DNA of 64,000 bases, taken from assembly GCF_013343715.1 (NCBI RefSeq), contig NZ_JABUNR010000003.1, positions 186,001-250,000 on the forward strand, written 5' to 3'. This DNA is from Mesobacillus harenae (lineage in GTDB: Bacteria > Bacillota > Bacilli > Bacillales > Cytobacillaceae). The stretch's first letter is position 1; every line of letters begins with the position of its first letter. The notes beneath the pieces are model-generated. The model was not told where the DNA came from. It worked only from the letters and a program-made list of their open reading frames with translations, and searched no databases. This document shows positions 56,533 through 64,000 of this stretch, piece after piece. A program made the translations under genes and the position numbers.

Positions 56533-56829
56533 ATGATTAAAAGCCACCAGTATGATGCGTATCGGCAAATGGTTCAACCTGCAATAGACAGCAAGCTTGA
56601 AGAATTCAAAATGCTCGGCTATGGAACTGTTACTGAAGGAGAGTTCTGGAATTTTTTAATGAAAAAAAAGTGGAAAAAGCCTAAAGATGATATCCAGCTT
56701 TACGAGGTAGTAGCAGATATTCTATCTGTGCGGGTCAGTACATACATGAATTTTGCTACAGTAGAGGCGTTTAAGCTGGAAGACTTCAATTTGGACGATG
56801 AGAAAGATCGCAGGGAGCTGTTAAAGTAA
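56533..56829 (+). CDS. comN: ComN post-transcriptional regulator
   Basis: A 98-aa protein, the same length as B. subtilis ComN (YrzD), which promotes comE mRNA accumulation and localises to septa and poles through DivIVA. The ATG at 56533 follows GAGGAGG with nine bases spacing; an upstream in-frame GTG at 56515 is not needed. Motifs: LEEFKMLGYGTVTEGEFW and KKWKKPKDDIQLYEVVADIL. Lies between spoVB and secDF as in B. subtilis. Confidence 0.88.
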   Translation: MIKSHQYDAYRQMVQPAIDSKLEEFKMLGYGTVTEGEFWNFLMKKKWKKPKDDIQLYEVVADILSVRVSTYMNFATVEAFKLEDFNLDDEKDRRELLK

Positions 56830-56860
56830 TTTCAGATAAAACCCGAACATAAAAAGCAAA

Positions 56861-56890
56861 TTGACAGCCTTTCTTGTTGTGATACATAAT
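56861..56890 (+). promoter_or_regulatory. Candidate sigma-A promoter of secDF
   Basis: TTGACA (56861-56866) and CATAAT (56885-56890) with an 18-base spacer, about 125 bases before the secDF start. Confidence 0.55.
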
Positions 56891-57014
56891 GAAAAGGCAA
56901 TCTTGCAATATCATAGCTTTTGCGCGACAGAACTGCGCACACCGATTCTTCTCGTTACTAGAGCAGATATCTTTAGCTATGCCCTTTCCCACTATAAAGG
57001 AGGATTTTTACTTA

Positions 57015-59279
57015 ATGGTTAAACGCAGCCGGATCATAGCTTTCTTTTTGCTGCTTATTGCAATTGGAGGCTTAATGGGGAGTACCACTGAGAATATTAT
57101 TAAAAATATCAAATTAGGCCTGGATTTACAGGGCGGCTTTGAAATTCTGTATGAAGTAAGTCCGATTGATGAAGGTCAAGTTGACCGGGAAACATTAACA
57201 AGTACAGCTGAGGCACTTGATCGGCGAATTAATGTCCTTGGAGTCAGTGAACCTAATATTCAAATCGAGGGTGAAGACAGGATCCGTGTCCAGCTCGCAG
57301 GAGTAACGGACCAAAATAATGCTCGGGAAATTTTGTCTACGGAGGCAAATCTAAGCTTCCGTGATGTGAATGACCGAAAAATGATGGATGGCGCTGACCT
57401 GGCTGAGAATGGAGCAAAGCAAAGCTTTGATTCAGAAGGAAGGCCCAGTGTTTCTATCACGCTAAAAAGCGGAGAGCAATTCCAAGAGGTAACAGAAGAA
57501 ATCTTGGCGATGGCCCCTGAAAATCAGTTGGTTATCTGGCTGGACTTTGAAGAAGGCCAAGACTCTTTTGAGGCAGAGAGAATGAAAGAAGATCCTAAAT
57601 TTCTCTCAGCACCTGCTGTCCGGGAAGTTTTAACACAAAAAAACGTCGAAATCACCGGTGATTTTACTGTTCCGGAAGCTCAGCAGCTAGCTTCTTTGCT
57701 TAACGCAGGATCATTGCCTGTTCAGCTTGATGAGATTTACTCCACTTCTGTGGGGGCAAAGTTTGGGGAGCAGGCTTTAGATGAGACTGTTCTGGCTGGA
57801 ATAATTGGTGTCCTGATTATTTTCTTATTTATGATTTTTTATTACCGATTCCCTGGAGTGATCGCGGTCGTTACACTGTCCGTTTATATCTATCTCATTC
57901 TGCTTATCTTTGACTGGATGAATGCGGTATTGACTCTGCCTGGTATTGCTGCCCTTATTCTGGGTGTAGGGATGGCTGTGGATGCAAATATAATTACTTA
58001 TGAACGGATCAAGGAAGAGCTCAAAGTAGGAAGGCCGGTCAAATCAGCCTTTCAGATCGGAGCCAAGAACTCCCTTTCGACTATCTTTGATGCAAATATT
58101 ACAACGATCCTTGCGGCAACGGTCCTGTTTCTCTATGGGACAAGCTCAGTAAAAGGGTTTGCAACAATGCTGATTGTCAGTATTCTTGTCTCGTTCATCA
58201 CAGCGGTGTTCGGTTCGAGGCTTCTGCTTGGCTTATGGGTTAACAGTAACTTCTTGAAGAAAAAGCCAGGCTGGTTCGGAGTTAAGCCGGGGGAAATAAA
58301 AGATATTGCGGATAATTACGATACCCTTGATCTTCCAACCCGCTTCGATAAATTTGATTTTGTAAAACACAGAAAAAGGTATTTCTTATTCTCTGGAGCC
58401 TTGCTTGGTGCAGGCTTAATCATCCTAGTTGTCTTCCGTTTAAATCTTGGTATAGACTTTGCCAGCGGAACCCGAATTGAGGTATTGGCTGATGAAAGAG
58501 TAACGGCTGACCAGATTCAGACAGAACTAGATAAGCTTGGAATCCAGACAACAGATATCGTTATTTCAGGTAACGACAATGAAATCGGTGTTGCTCGCTA
58601 TAAAGGGGTCTTAAGCAAGGAGGAAATTTCCGAGGTGAAAGACCACTTTAATGAGCTATTCGGAAGTGACCAAACAAATGTAAGCACCGTTTCTCCTACA
58701 ATAGGGAAGGAACTGGCTAAAAATGCGATTATCGCTGTTATAATCGCATCAGTGGGAATTATTTTATATGTAACCCTCCGTTTCGAAATGTTTATGGCTC
58801 TTGCCGCAGTTATAGCGCTGCTGCATGATGCTTTCTTTACAATTGCCGTATTCAGCATTGCAAGGCTTGAAGTGGATCTAACCTTTATCGCTGCTGTTCT
58901 TACAATTGTGGGGTATTCAATAAATGATACAATTGTTACCTTTGATCGCATGCGTGAAAACTTGCGAAAGAAAAAGCGCCTCAAAACGTTTGATGATATT
59001 GCTGATGTAGTTAATTCTAGTCTGCGTCAAACACTGGCACGGTCTATTAATACGGTTTTGACAGTTGTGATTGCAGTCGTGGCCTTGATGATATTTGGCA
59101 GCCCGTCTATTAGCAACTTTTCACTGGCCTTGCTGTTAGGGCTAATATCAGGAACCTACTCATCATTATTTATTGCTGCCCAGCTTTGGCTTGTTTGGAA
59201 GAATAAAGAGCTGAAGAAAAAAGGGGTCATCAAAACATATAAGGAAAAGAAAGTAAGCTCCGATGAGCCTCAGGTATAA
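57015..59279 (+). CDS. secDF: Protein translocase subunit SecDF (fused)
   Basis: RND-type membrane protein that uses the proton-motive force to complete Sec export. The fused SecD-SecF form of 754 aa is typical of Bacillus. The ATG at 57015 follows AAAGGAGG; the frame is open further upstream without support. The SecD part has LGLDLQGGFEILYEV, an extracytoplasmic P1 domain, and the D4 motif GVGMAVDANIITYERI. The SecF part begins about residue 450 with LGIDFASGTRIEV and has IVGYSINDTIVTFDR. Twelve membrane helices expected. Confidence 0.96.
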   Translation: MVKRSRIIAFFLLLIAIGGLMGSTTENIIKNIKLGLDLQGGFEILYEVSPIDEGQVDRETLTSTAEALDRRINVLGVSEPNIQIEGEDRIRVQLAGVTDQNNAREILSTEANLSFRDVNDRKMMDGADLAENGAKQSFDSEGRPSVSITLKSGEQFQEVTEEILAMAPENQLVIWLDFEEGQDSFEAERMKEDPKFLSAPAVREVLTQKNVEITGDFTVPEAQQLASLLNAGSLPVQLDEIYSTSVGAKFGEQALDETVLAGIIGVLIIFLFMIFYYRFPGVIAVVTLSVYIYLILLIFDWMNAVLTLPGIAALILGVGMAVDANIITYERIKEELKVGRPVKSAFQIGAKNSLSTIFDANITTILAATVLFLYGTSSVKGFATMLIVSILVSFITAVFGSRLLLGLWVNSNFLKKKPGWFGVKPGEIKDIADNYDTLDLPTRFDKFDFVKHRKRYFLFSGALLGAGLIILVVFRLNLGIDFASGTRIEVLADERVTADQIQTELDKLGIQTTDIVISGNDNEIGVARYKGVLSKEEISEVKDHFNELFGSDQTNVSTVSPTIGKELAKNAIIAVIIASVGIILYVTLRFEMFMALAAVIALLHDAFFTIAVFSIARLEVDLTFIAAVLTIVGYSINDTIVTFDRMRENLRKKKRLKTFDDIADVVNSSLRQTLARSINTVLTVVIAVVALMIFGSPSISNFSLALLLGLISGTYSSLFIAAQLWLVWKNKELKKKGVIKTYKEKKVSSDEPQV

Positions 59280-59320
59280 ACCTTATCGATAAGGTGATGT
59301 ATTGAAGGGTAATTGAGCAG

Positions 59321-59346
59321 AGCCACAGGGAGTCCCTGTGGCTTTA
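59321..59346 (+). terminator. Terminator after secDF
   Basis: AGCCACAGGG pairs with CCCTGTGGCT around a tiny loop, with a short TTTACTT tail. Confidence 0.6.
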
Positions 59347-59535
59347 CTTGTTGGTAAGATAGACTTGTTGTATACCTGCTCCTTCGCTATCTCGAATTTT
59401 CAGGTTAGAAGTAAATGATTTAAGGATAAACTATTATAAATTCGAAATACTAAGACCTGCTATCATAAAAGCTATTTTGGCCAAAAATAAAAACTAACGG
59501 CTTACTTGATTAATATAAGGGGAAGGAAGTTTTTA

Positions 59536-60459
59536 ATGGAAAAACAAGATCGTTTTAAACAAGCAGAATTTGCAGCCATGGTTGGGGTAGTCGGGAATAT
59601 CGTTTTAGCTATCCTTAAATGGGGAATAGGGATTTATGCAAACAGCCGTGCACTTATAGCGGATGCTGTACACTCAGCATCTGATGTGGCCGGCTCTTTA
59701 GCGGTCTATGTTGGCTTAAGGGCAGCCAAACAGCCGCCAGATGAGGATCATCCGTACGGCCATGGAAAAGCAGAATCAATTGCGGCGATTATTGTTGCTG
59801 TATTATTAATGCTTGTCGGGTTTGAGATTGGCAAATCATCTTTTGAGGCCTTTTTTCATCCATTAGAAGCCCCGAAGGCAATTGCCATTGCTGCCGTAAT
59901 TTTTTCAATTATAGTTAAAGAATGGATGTTTCGTTATAAATTTAACCTTGGCAAAAAACTGAACAGTGACGCCCTTATTGTAAATGCTTATGAACACCGT
60001 TCGGATGTGTATTCCTCTTTTGCCGCACTTATAGGGATAGGAGGAGCAGTGATAGGAGGCTACCTAGACATTGATTGGCTTGTCTACGGTGACCCCGTGG
60101 CAGGTATTTTTGTTGCTCTTCTAGTCATTAGAATGGCCTGGAAGCTTGGAAAAGAATCGATTCATAATACATTGGACCATGTTCTCCACGAGGAAGACAC
60201 AGAAGAGTTTAAAAAAGTTGTACGTGAGATAGCTGGTGTAGAAAAAATCGATGAACTGCATGCTAGAGAGCACGGCCATTATGTGATTATCGACTTGAAG
60301 ATTGCAGTCGCACCTCTTATAACTGTTGAGGAAGGGCACCGAATTGGTAAAGAAGTAAAAAGAAAATTAATGGAATCCCCAAATGTACAAAATGTCTTTG
60401 TTCATATTAACCCATATAATACAGAAGGCACTCGGGAGGATAACGTTGAAATTGAATAG
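59536..60459 (+). CDS. Cation diffusion facilitator family transporter
   Basis: A 307-aa CDF exporter of divalent metals (zinc, iron or manganese). The ATG at 59536 follows AGGGGAAGGAA; an upstream TTG at 59506 is not needed. Metal-site residues are visible in ALIADAVHSASDVAGSLA (helix II) and VNAYEHRSDVYSSFAAL (helix V), and the HPYGHGKAES loop. The cytoplasmic domain (about 210-300) has IDELHAREHGHYVIIDLKI. Six membrane helices. Substrate cannot be told from sequence alone. Confidence 0.93.
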   Translation: MEKQDRFKQAEFAAMVGVVGNIVLAILKWGIGIYANSRALIADAVHSASDVAGSLAVYVGLRAAKQPPDEDHPYGHGKAESIAAIIVAVLLMLVGFEIGKSSFEAFFHPLEAPKAIAIAAVIFSIIVKEWMFRYKFNLGKKLNSDALIVNAYEHRSDVYSSFAALIGIGGAVIGGYLDIDWLVYGDPVAGIFVALLVIRMAWKLGKESIHNTLDHVLHEEDTEEFKKVVREIAGVEKIDELHAREHGHYVIIDLKIAVAPLITVEEGHRIGKEVKRKLMESPNVQNVFVHINPYNTEGTREDNVEIE

Positions 60460-60476
60460 CAAGGGAGAGTGATTAT

Positions 60477-60785
60477 ATGAAATTTCAATGGACACTTTTG
60501 CTGGGTATAGGATTTGCCTTAATTGTTGCTGTATTTGCGGTCATAAACGTGGATGCAGTAACAGTTAATTATTTATTTGGCCAGGCTGAATGGCCACTGA
60601 TCCTGATTATTCTAGGATCGGTTCTTATGGGAGGAATAATTGTAGGTTCTGTTGGTATTTTCAGAATGTACGTGCTCCAAAGAAAAGTTAAGGTTCTGGA
60701 AAAGGAAAAAGATCGTTTAGAGAAGGAACTTGTTCAGCAACAAAATCCAGAAGTACTCGAGGAGACAAAACCTATAGATGCTTAA
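60477..60785 (+). CDS. LapA/YrvD family membrane protein
   Basis: A 102-aa protein with two membrane segments (LLLGIGFALIVAVFAVINV and LILIILGSVLMGGIIVGSVG) and a C-terminal coiled coil (KVKVLEKEKDRLEKELVQQQ), the LapA-domain layout. Equivalent in position to yrvD before recJ in B. subtilis. Starts 17 bases after the CDF gene, so likely co-transcribed with it. Confidence 0.88.
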   Translation: MKFQWTLLLGIGFALIVAVFAVINVDAVTVNYLFGQAEWPLILIILGSVLMGGIIVGSVGIFRMYVLQRKVKVLEKEKDRLEKELVQQQNPEVLEETKPIDA

Positions 60786-60833
60786 AAGGATATCTGCGGG
60801 AAGTACAGTTTTACTGATACGCTCATATGAATC

Positions 60834-60868
60834 AGGGTTGCTGACAACAGCAGCCCCTATTTACTTTT
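60834..60868 (+). terminator. Terminator after the LapA-domain gene
   Basis: GGGTTGCTG pairs with CAGCAGCCC (one G-T pair) around a 4-base loop, with a mixed TATTTACTTTT tail. Confidence 0.6.
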
Positions 60869-60926
60869 AACAGCATTTTTTGAAAAAATATGAGGATGTG
60901 ATCTAGCAAACTTCCTAACTGTTACA

Positions 60927-60955
60927 TTGAAACGTTCCCAACCCTTATGTATAAT
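60927..60955 (+). promoter_or_regulatory. sigma-A promoter of recJ-apt
   Basis: TTGAAA (60927-60932), an exact 17-base spacer and a perfect TATAAT (60950-60955). A short leader leads to the recJ ribosome binding site. The -35 triplet TTG is in frame with recJ but is not the start. Confidence 0.75.
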
Positions 60956-60977
60956 AAATAGGCTGAGGGGTGAACGT

Positions 60978-63347
60978 ATGTTAAAATCTAAATCTAGATG
61001 GATTATTGCAAAGTCGAACAGTGAGAAAGTAAGCGAACTTGCGAAAGAGCTTAAACTTACTCCTCTTACTGCATCCCTGCTTGTAAACCGTGGAATGGAT
61101 ACCGTGGAAAAAGCCCGGTATTTTTTATTTGAGCAGGCTGGAAGTTTTCATGATCCATTTTTACTAAATGATATGGAAAAATCAGTAAATCGCGTCAAAG
61201 AGGCAATTAATAATCATGAACATATTTTAATATTTGGAGATTACGATGCTGATGGTGTCAGCAGTACCTCGATCTTAATGAAAACACTTCTTCGTCTCGG
61301 TGCAATGGTGGAATTCTACATTCCGAATCGTTTTACAGAAGGCTACGGGCCGAATGAAACGGCTTTTAGAAGTGCCGCTGAAAGTGGAGTCAGCCTAATT
61401 ATTACTGTGGATACTGGGATTTCTGCTTTGCATGAAGCTGAAGTGGCTAAAGAACTTGGCGTTGATTTAATCATCACGGATCATCATGAGCCTGGCCCGA
61501 AGCTGCCAGATTCATTTGCCATAGTCCATCCAAAGCTTGAAGGAAGCAATTATCCATTTCGTGAATTAGCCGGAGCTGGAGTGGCTTTTAAATTTGCGCA
61601 CGCTCTTTTAGGAGAAGTGCCTGAAGAACTTTTGGAAATGGCAGCATTAGGAACAATCGCTGATTTGGTTTCCTTGCTTGGAGAAAATCGATTAATAGCT
61701 AAAAAGGGGCTTGAACGTTTAAAACGAACCAGCAACCTAGGACTTCAAGCTTTATTGGCTGTTACGAGGACTGATGAGGCTTCAATATCAGAAGAAACAA
61801 TCGGATTCGTGATTGGCCCGAGGATCAATGCAGCCGGCCGTCTCGGAAGCGCTGATCCTGCCGTCCAACTATTATTGACTGAGGATCCAGCTGAGGCTAG
61901 TCAATTGGCAGAAGAAATTGAAATGCTGAATAGAGATCGGCAGTCCCTGGTATCTGCTATGACAGAGGAAGCGTTTGCTGAGGTAGAAGCACAGTTTCCC
62001 ATTGAGGATAACCAAGTTCTGGTAGTTGGAAAGGAAGGCTGGAATGCTGGAGTGATCGGCATATTGGCATCGCGGCTCGTGGATAAATATTACCGCCCGA
62101 CTATTGTATTAAGCTTCGATTCTGAAACAGGACTAGCTAAGGGCTCAGCCAGAAGCATAGCTGGCTTTGACCTGTTTAAGAATCTTTCCACTTGCCGGGA
62201 TATTCTCCCGCATTTTGGCGGACATCCAATGGCAGCTGGTATGACATTAAAGCTGGGAGATGTAGACCAACTGCGCAGCCGCTTAAATGGATTGGCCAGA
62301 GAACAATTGGCTGAAGAGGACTTTACGCCTCTGACCGAGATTACCGCAGAAGTCAGTATCTCAGATATTAATGTTAGTTCCATAAAGGAAATGGAGCTTT
62401 TAGCACCTTTCGGGATGGACAATCCGAAGCCGAAATTTCTTGTTAAAGAGGCGAAAATATCTGCTATGCGGAAAATTGGCTCCGACCAGAATCATCTAAA
62501 GCTCAGCCTGGAAGGAAAACAGGCCGGCCTCCTAGATGGCATTGGGTTCGGAATGGGTCATTTATATGAACATATTTCTCCATATGCAAGACTTTCGGCA
62601 GTAGGCGAGTTATCCATAAATGAATGGAATAATAACAGAAAGCCGCAAATCTTCCTGCAGGACGTCCACATTAGCGAGTGGCAGCTGTTCGATCTGAGAG
62701 GACTAAAGCGTCATGACAAGCTTAAGGAAATTATCCCGCAGCAGAATAGCCAGTACATCTGTTTTTCCCAAGATAACCTGGAGAACTTCACGGCTGGCGG
62801 CCTGGAAGATATAACTTTGATTCGTTCGGAAGAGGAAGCCAGTCAGTTTCCTATCGATTCGAAAAATATAGTTTTATTAGATTTGCCTCCTTCTAAGGAA
62901 ATTCTTGCTGAGTTGGTTAAAGAGAAAGTCCCATCAAGGATCTATGCTCACTTCCATAAGGAAAACAGCGAATTTTTCAGTACAATACCAACGAGGGACC
63001 ACTTCAAATGGTACTATGCTTTTCTGGCAAAGAGGGAAAGCTTTGATATAAAACGTCATGGTGATGAGCTCGCAAAACATCGCGGCTGGACTAAGGAAAC
63101 AGTTATTTTTATGTCAAAGGTGTTTTTTGAACTAGATTTTGTTAAAATAAACAATGGATTTATATCCTTAAATAAAAGCGGTCCCAAACGGGATTTAATG
63201 GAATCTGAAACATATCAGCAAAAACTTGCGCAATTTACTCTTGAAAATGATCTGCTATTTTCTTCGTTTCAGCAGTTAAAGAGCTGGTTCGACCAAGTCA
63301 TTCAAGGGTCTGTTAAAAATGAGGAGGCACTAACAGAGTGGATTTAA
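60978..63347 (+). CDS. recJ: Single-stranded-DNA-specific exonuclease RecJ
   Basis: 5'-3' single-strand exonuclease in recombination and mismatch repair. The ATG at 60978 after GAGGGGTGA gives 789 aa (B. subtilis 786). DHH motifs: [36 protein letters not shown], and the DHHA1 domain with [10 protein letters not shown] and [12 protein letters not shown] and C-terminal RecJ-like domains follow (about 460-780). Overlaps apt by 10 bases. Confidence 0.96.
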   Translation: MLKSKSRWIIAKSNSEKVSELAKELKLTPLTASLLVNRGMDTVEKARYFLFEQAGSFHDPFLLNDMEKSVNRVKEAINNHEHILIFGDYDADGVSSTSILMKTLLRLGAMVEFYIPNRFTEGYGPNETAFRSAAESGVSLIITVDTGISALHEAEVAKELGVDLIITDHHEPGPKLPDSFAIVHPKLEGSNYPFRELAGAGVAFKFAHALLGEVPEELLEMAALGTIADLVSLLGENRLIAKKGLERLKRTSNLGLQALLAVTRTDEASISEETIGFVIGPRINAAGRLGSADPAVQLLLTEDPAEASQLAEEIEMLNRDRQSLVSAMTEEAFAEVEAQFPIEDNQVLVVGKEGWNAGVIGILASRLVDKYYRPTIVLSFDSETGLAKGSARSIAGFDLFKNLSTCRDILPHFGGHPMAAGMTLKLGDVDQLRSRLNGLAREQLAEEDFTPLTEITAEVSISDINVSSIKEMELLAPFGMDNPKPKFLVKEAKISAMRKIGSDQNHLKLSLEGKQAGLLDGIGFGMGHLYEHISPYARLSAVGELSINEWNNNRKPQIFLQDVHISEWQLFDLRGLKRHDKLKEIIPQQNSQYICFSQDNLENFTAGGLEDITLIRSEEEASQFPIDSKNIVLLDLPPSKEILAELVKEKVPSRIYAHFHKENSEFFSTIPTRDHFKWYYAFLAKRESFDIKRHGDELAKHRGWTKETVIFMSKVFFELDFVKINNGFISLNKSGPKRDLMESETYQQKLAQFTLENDLLFSSFQQLKSWFDQVIQGSVKNEEALTEWI

Positions 63348-63850
63348 AACAATATGTAACAATCGTCGAGGATTGGCCGAAACCTGGTATAAAGTTTAAA
63401 GATATTACGACTCTAATGGATAATGGAGATGCATACCGATATGCTACAGACCAAATTGTCGAATATGCACGTGAAAAACATATTGATCTAGTTGTCGGTC
63501 CCGAAGCGCGCGGCTTTATTATCGGATGTCCGGTAGCCTATTCCCTTGGTGTTGGCTTTGCACCTGTACGAAAGGAAGGAAAACTTCCAAGAGAAACAAT
63601 AAAGGTACAATATGGTCTTGAATATGGAAAAGATATACTGACAATTCATAAAGATGCGATTAAACCAGGACAACGTGTACTGATTACGGATGATCTATTG
63701 GCTACTGGAGGAACGATTGAAGCAACGATCAAGCTCGTTGAAGAGCTAGGTGGGGTTGTCGCAGGTATTGCCTTCCTGATTGAGCTTTCATATCTGGACG
63801 GACGCAGTAAACTTGATGATTATGATATTATGACTTTGATGCAATATTAA
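63338..63850 (+). CDS. apt: Adenine phosphoribosyltransferase
   Basis: Salvages adenine to AMP with PRPP. The 170-aa product begins at GTG inside recJ after GAGGAGGC ([20 protein letters not shown]). PRPP-binding motif [18 protein letters not shown] and the adenine-site segment [20 protein letters not shown] are clear. A terminator follows, separating it from the next gene (relA in related genomes). Confidence 0.97.
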   Translation: MDLKQYVTIVEDWPKPGIKFKDITTLMDNGDAYRYATDQIVEYAREKHIDLVVGPEARGFIIGCPVAYSLGVGFAPVRKEGKLPRETIKVQYGLEYGKDILTIHKDAIKPGQRVLITDDLLATGGTIEATIKLVEELGGVVAGIAFLIELSYLDGRSKLDDYDIMTLMQY

Positions 63851-63856
63851 TACCGA

Positions 63857-63888
63857 AAAGAGAGCGCTCAGGTTGAGTGCTCTCTTTT
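63857..63888 (+). terminator. Terminator after apt
   Basis: AAAAGAGAGCGCTCA pairs with TGAGTGCTCTCTTTT (one G-T pair) around a short loop. The rest of the window to 64000 holds no gene. Confidence 0.85.
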
Positions 63889-64000
63889 ACATAAGCGCTC
63901 CCATAAAAAAGTTTTTCGACAAATTTCTTAATTCCCTTAAAAATAATCACCTATCTCTTTACATCTTGCTTCTTTTCTCTGATAATGGTAACAATCCTTC

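Noticed and set aside
56889..57014. Upstream extension of secDF by 42 codons
   Set aside because: The added sequence is unlike SecD N-termini, and AAAGGAGG lies directly before the ATG at 57015.
59281..59294. Perfect 14-base palindrome CCTTATCGATAAGG after secDF
   Set aside because: It could be an operator, but a single short palindrome without a known partner regulator or second copy nearby cannot be supported.

Overview
The window is a stretch of low-to-moderate GC Firmicute chromosome from an endospore-forming member of the Bacillaceae. The gene order follows the classic Bacillus subtilis hem-spoVID-valS-folC-maf-mreBCD-minCD-spoIVF-rplU-obg-phe-safA-bofC-ruvAB-queA-tgt-secDF-recJ-apt segment almost gene for gene. 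Sporulation genes spoVID, ysxE, spoIIB, spoIVFA/FB, spo0B, safA, bofC and spoVB are all present. Genus cannot be fixed from the sequence alone. No tRNA, rRNA, CRISPR array, intact insertion sequence or prophage was seen.

Region 1 (1-4.8 kb): haem operon hemX(partial)-C-D-B-L, ended by a terminator. Region 2 (4.8-12.4 kb): a gene-free 0.5 kb with a long inverted repeat, then the coat genes spoVID-ysxE behind a sigma-E-like promoter, a small convergent membrane protein, a valine T-box leader, valS and folC. Region 3 (12.4-13.6 kb): a decayed GAF-GGDEF diguanylate cyclase. Region 4 (13.7-27.2 kb): a complete Gram-positive type IV pilus locus (minor prepilins, an acidic membrane protein, a PRC-barrel protein, a VanW-like secreted protein, pilB, pilT, pilC, major pilin, pilD, pilM, pilN, pilO). 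It sits where B. subtilis carries only comC. Region 5 (27.2-27.6 kb): GC-rich palindromic intergenic repeats and a terminator.

Region 6 (27.6-42.5 kb): spoIIB, maf, radC, mreBCD, minCD, spoIVFA/FB, an RNase E/G gene, rplU-prp-rpmA, spo0B-obgE-pheB-pheA. Region 7 (42.5-43.5 kb): a diverged copy of the intergenic repeat and niaR, without the nad genes that accompany it in B. subtilis. Region 8 (43.7-48.8 kb): safA with a tandem repeat array, an APH-fold kinase-like gene overlapping it, a CoxA-like lipoprotein, bofC and an uncharacterised lipoprotein. Region 9 (48.8-64 kb): ruvAB, a DUF2905 gene, queA, tgt, yajC, yrzE-like, a DUF421 gene, spoVB, comN, secDF, a CDF cation exporter, a LapA-domain gene, recJ and apt.

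Two things deserve attention. First, the pilus locus contains three accessory proteins without an assigned role and lies next to a dead c-di-GMP synthase. Second, both LysM coat morphogenetic genes (spoVID and safA) are directly followed by a kinase-fold gene; one product has lost its catalytic residues (YsxE) and the other keeps them. Start codons were chosen from ribosome binding sites and family N-termini, so several differ from the longest possible reading frame.
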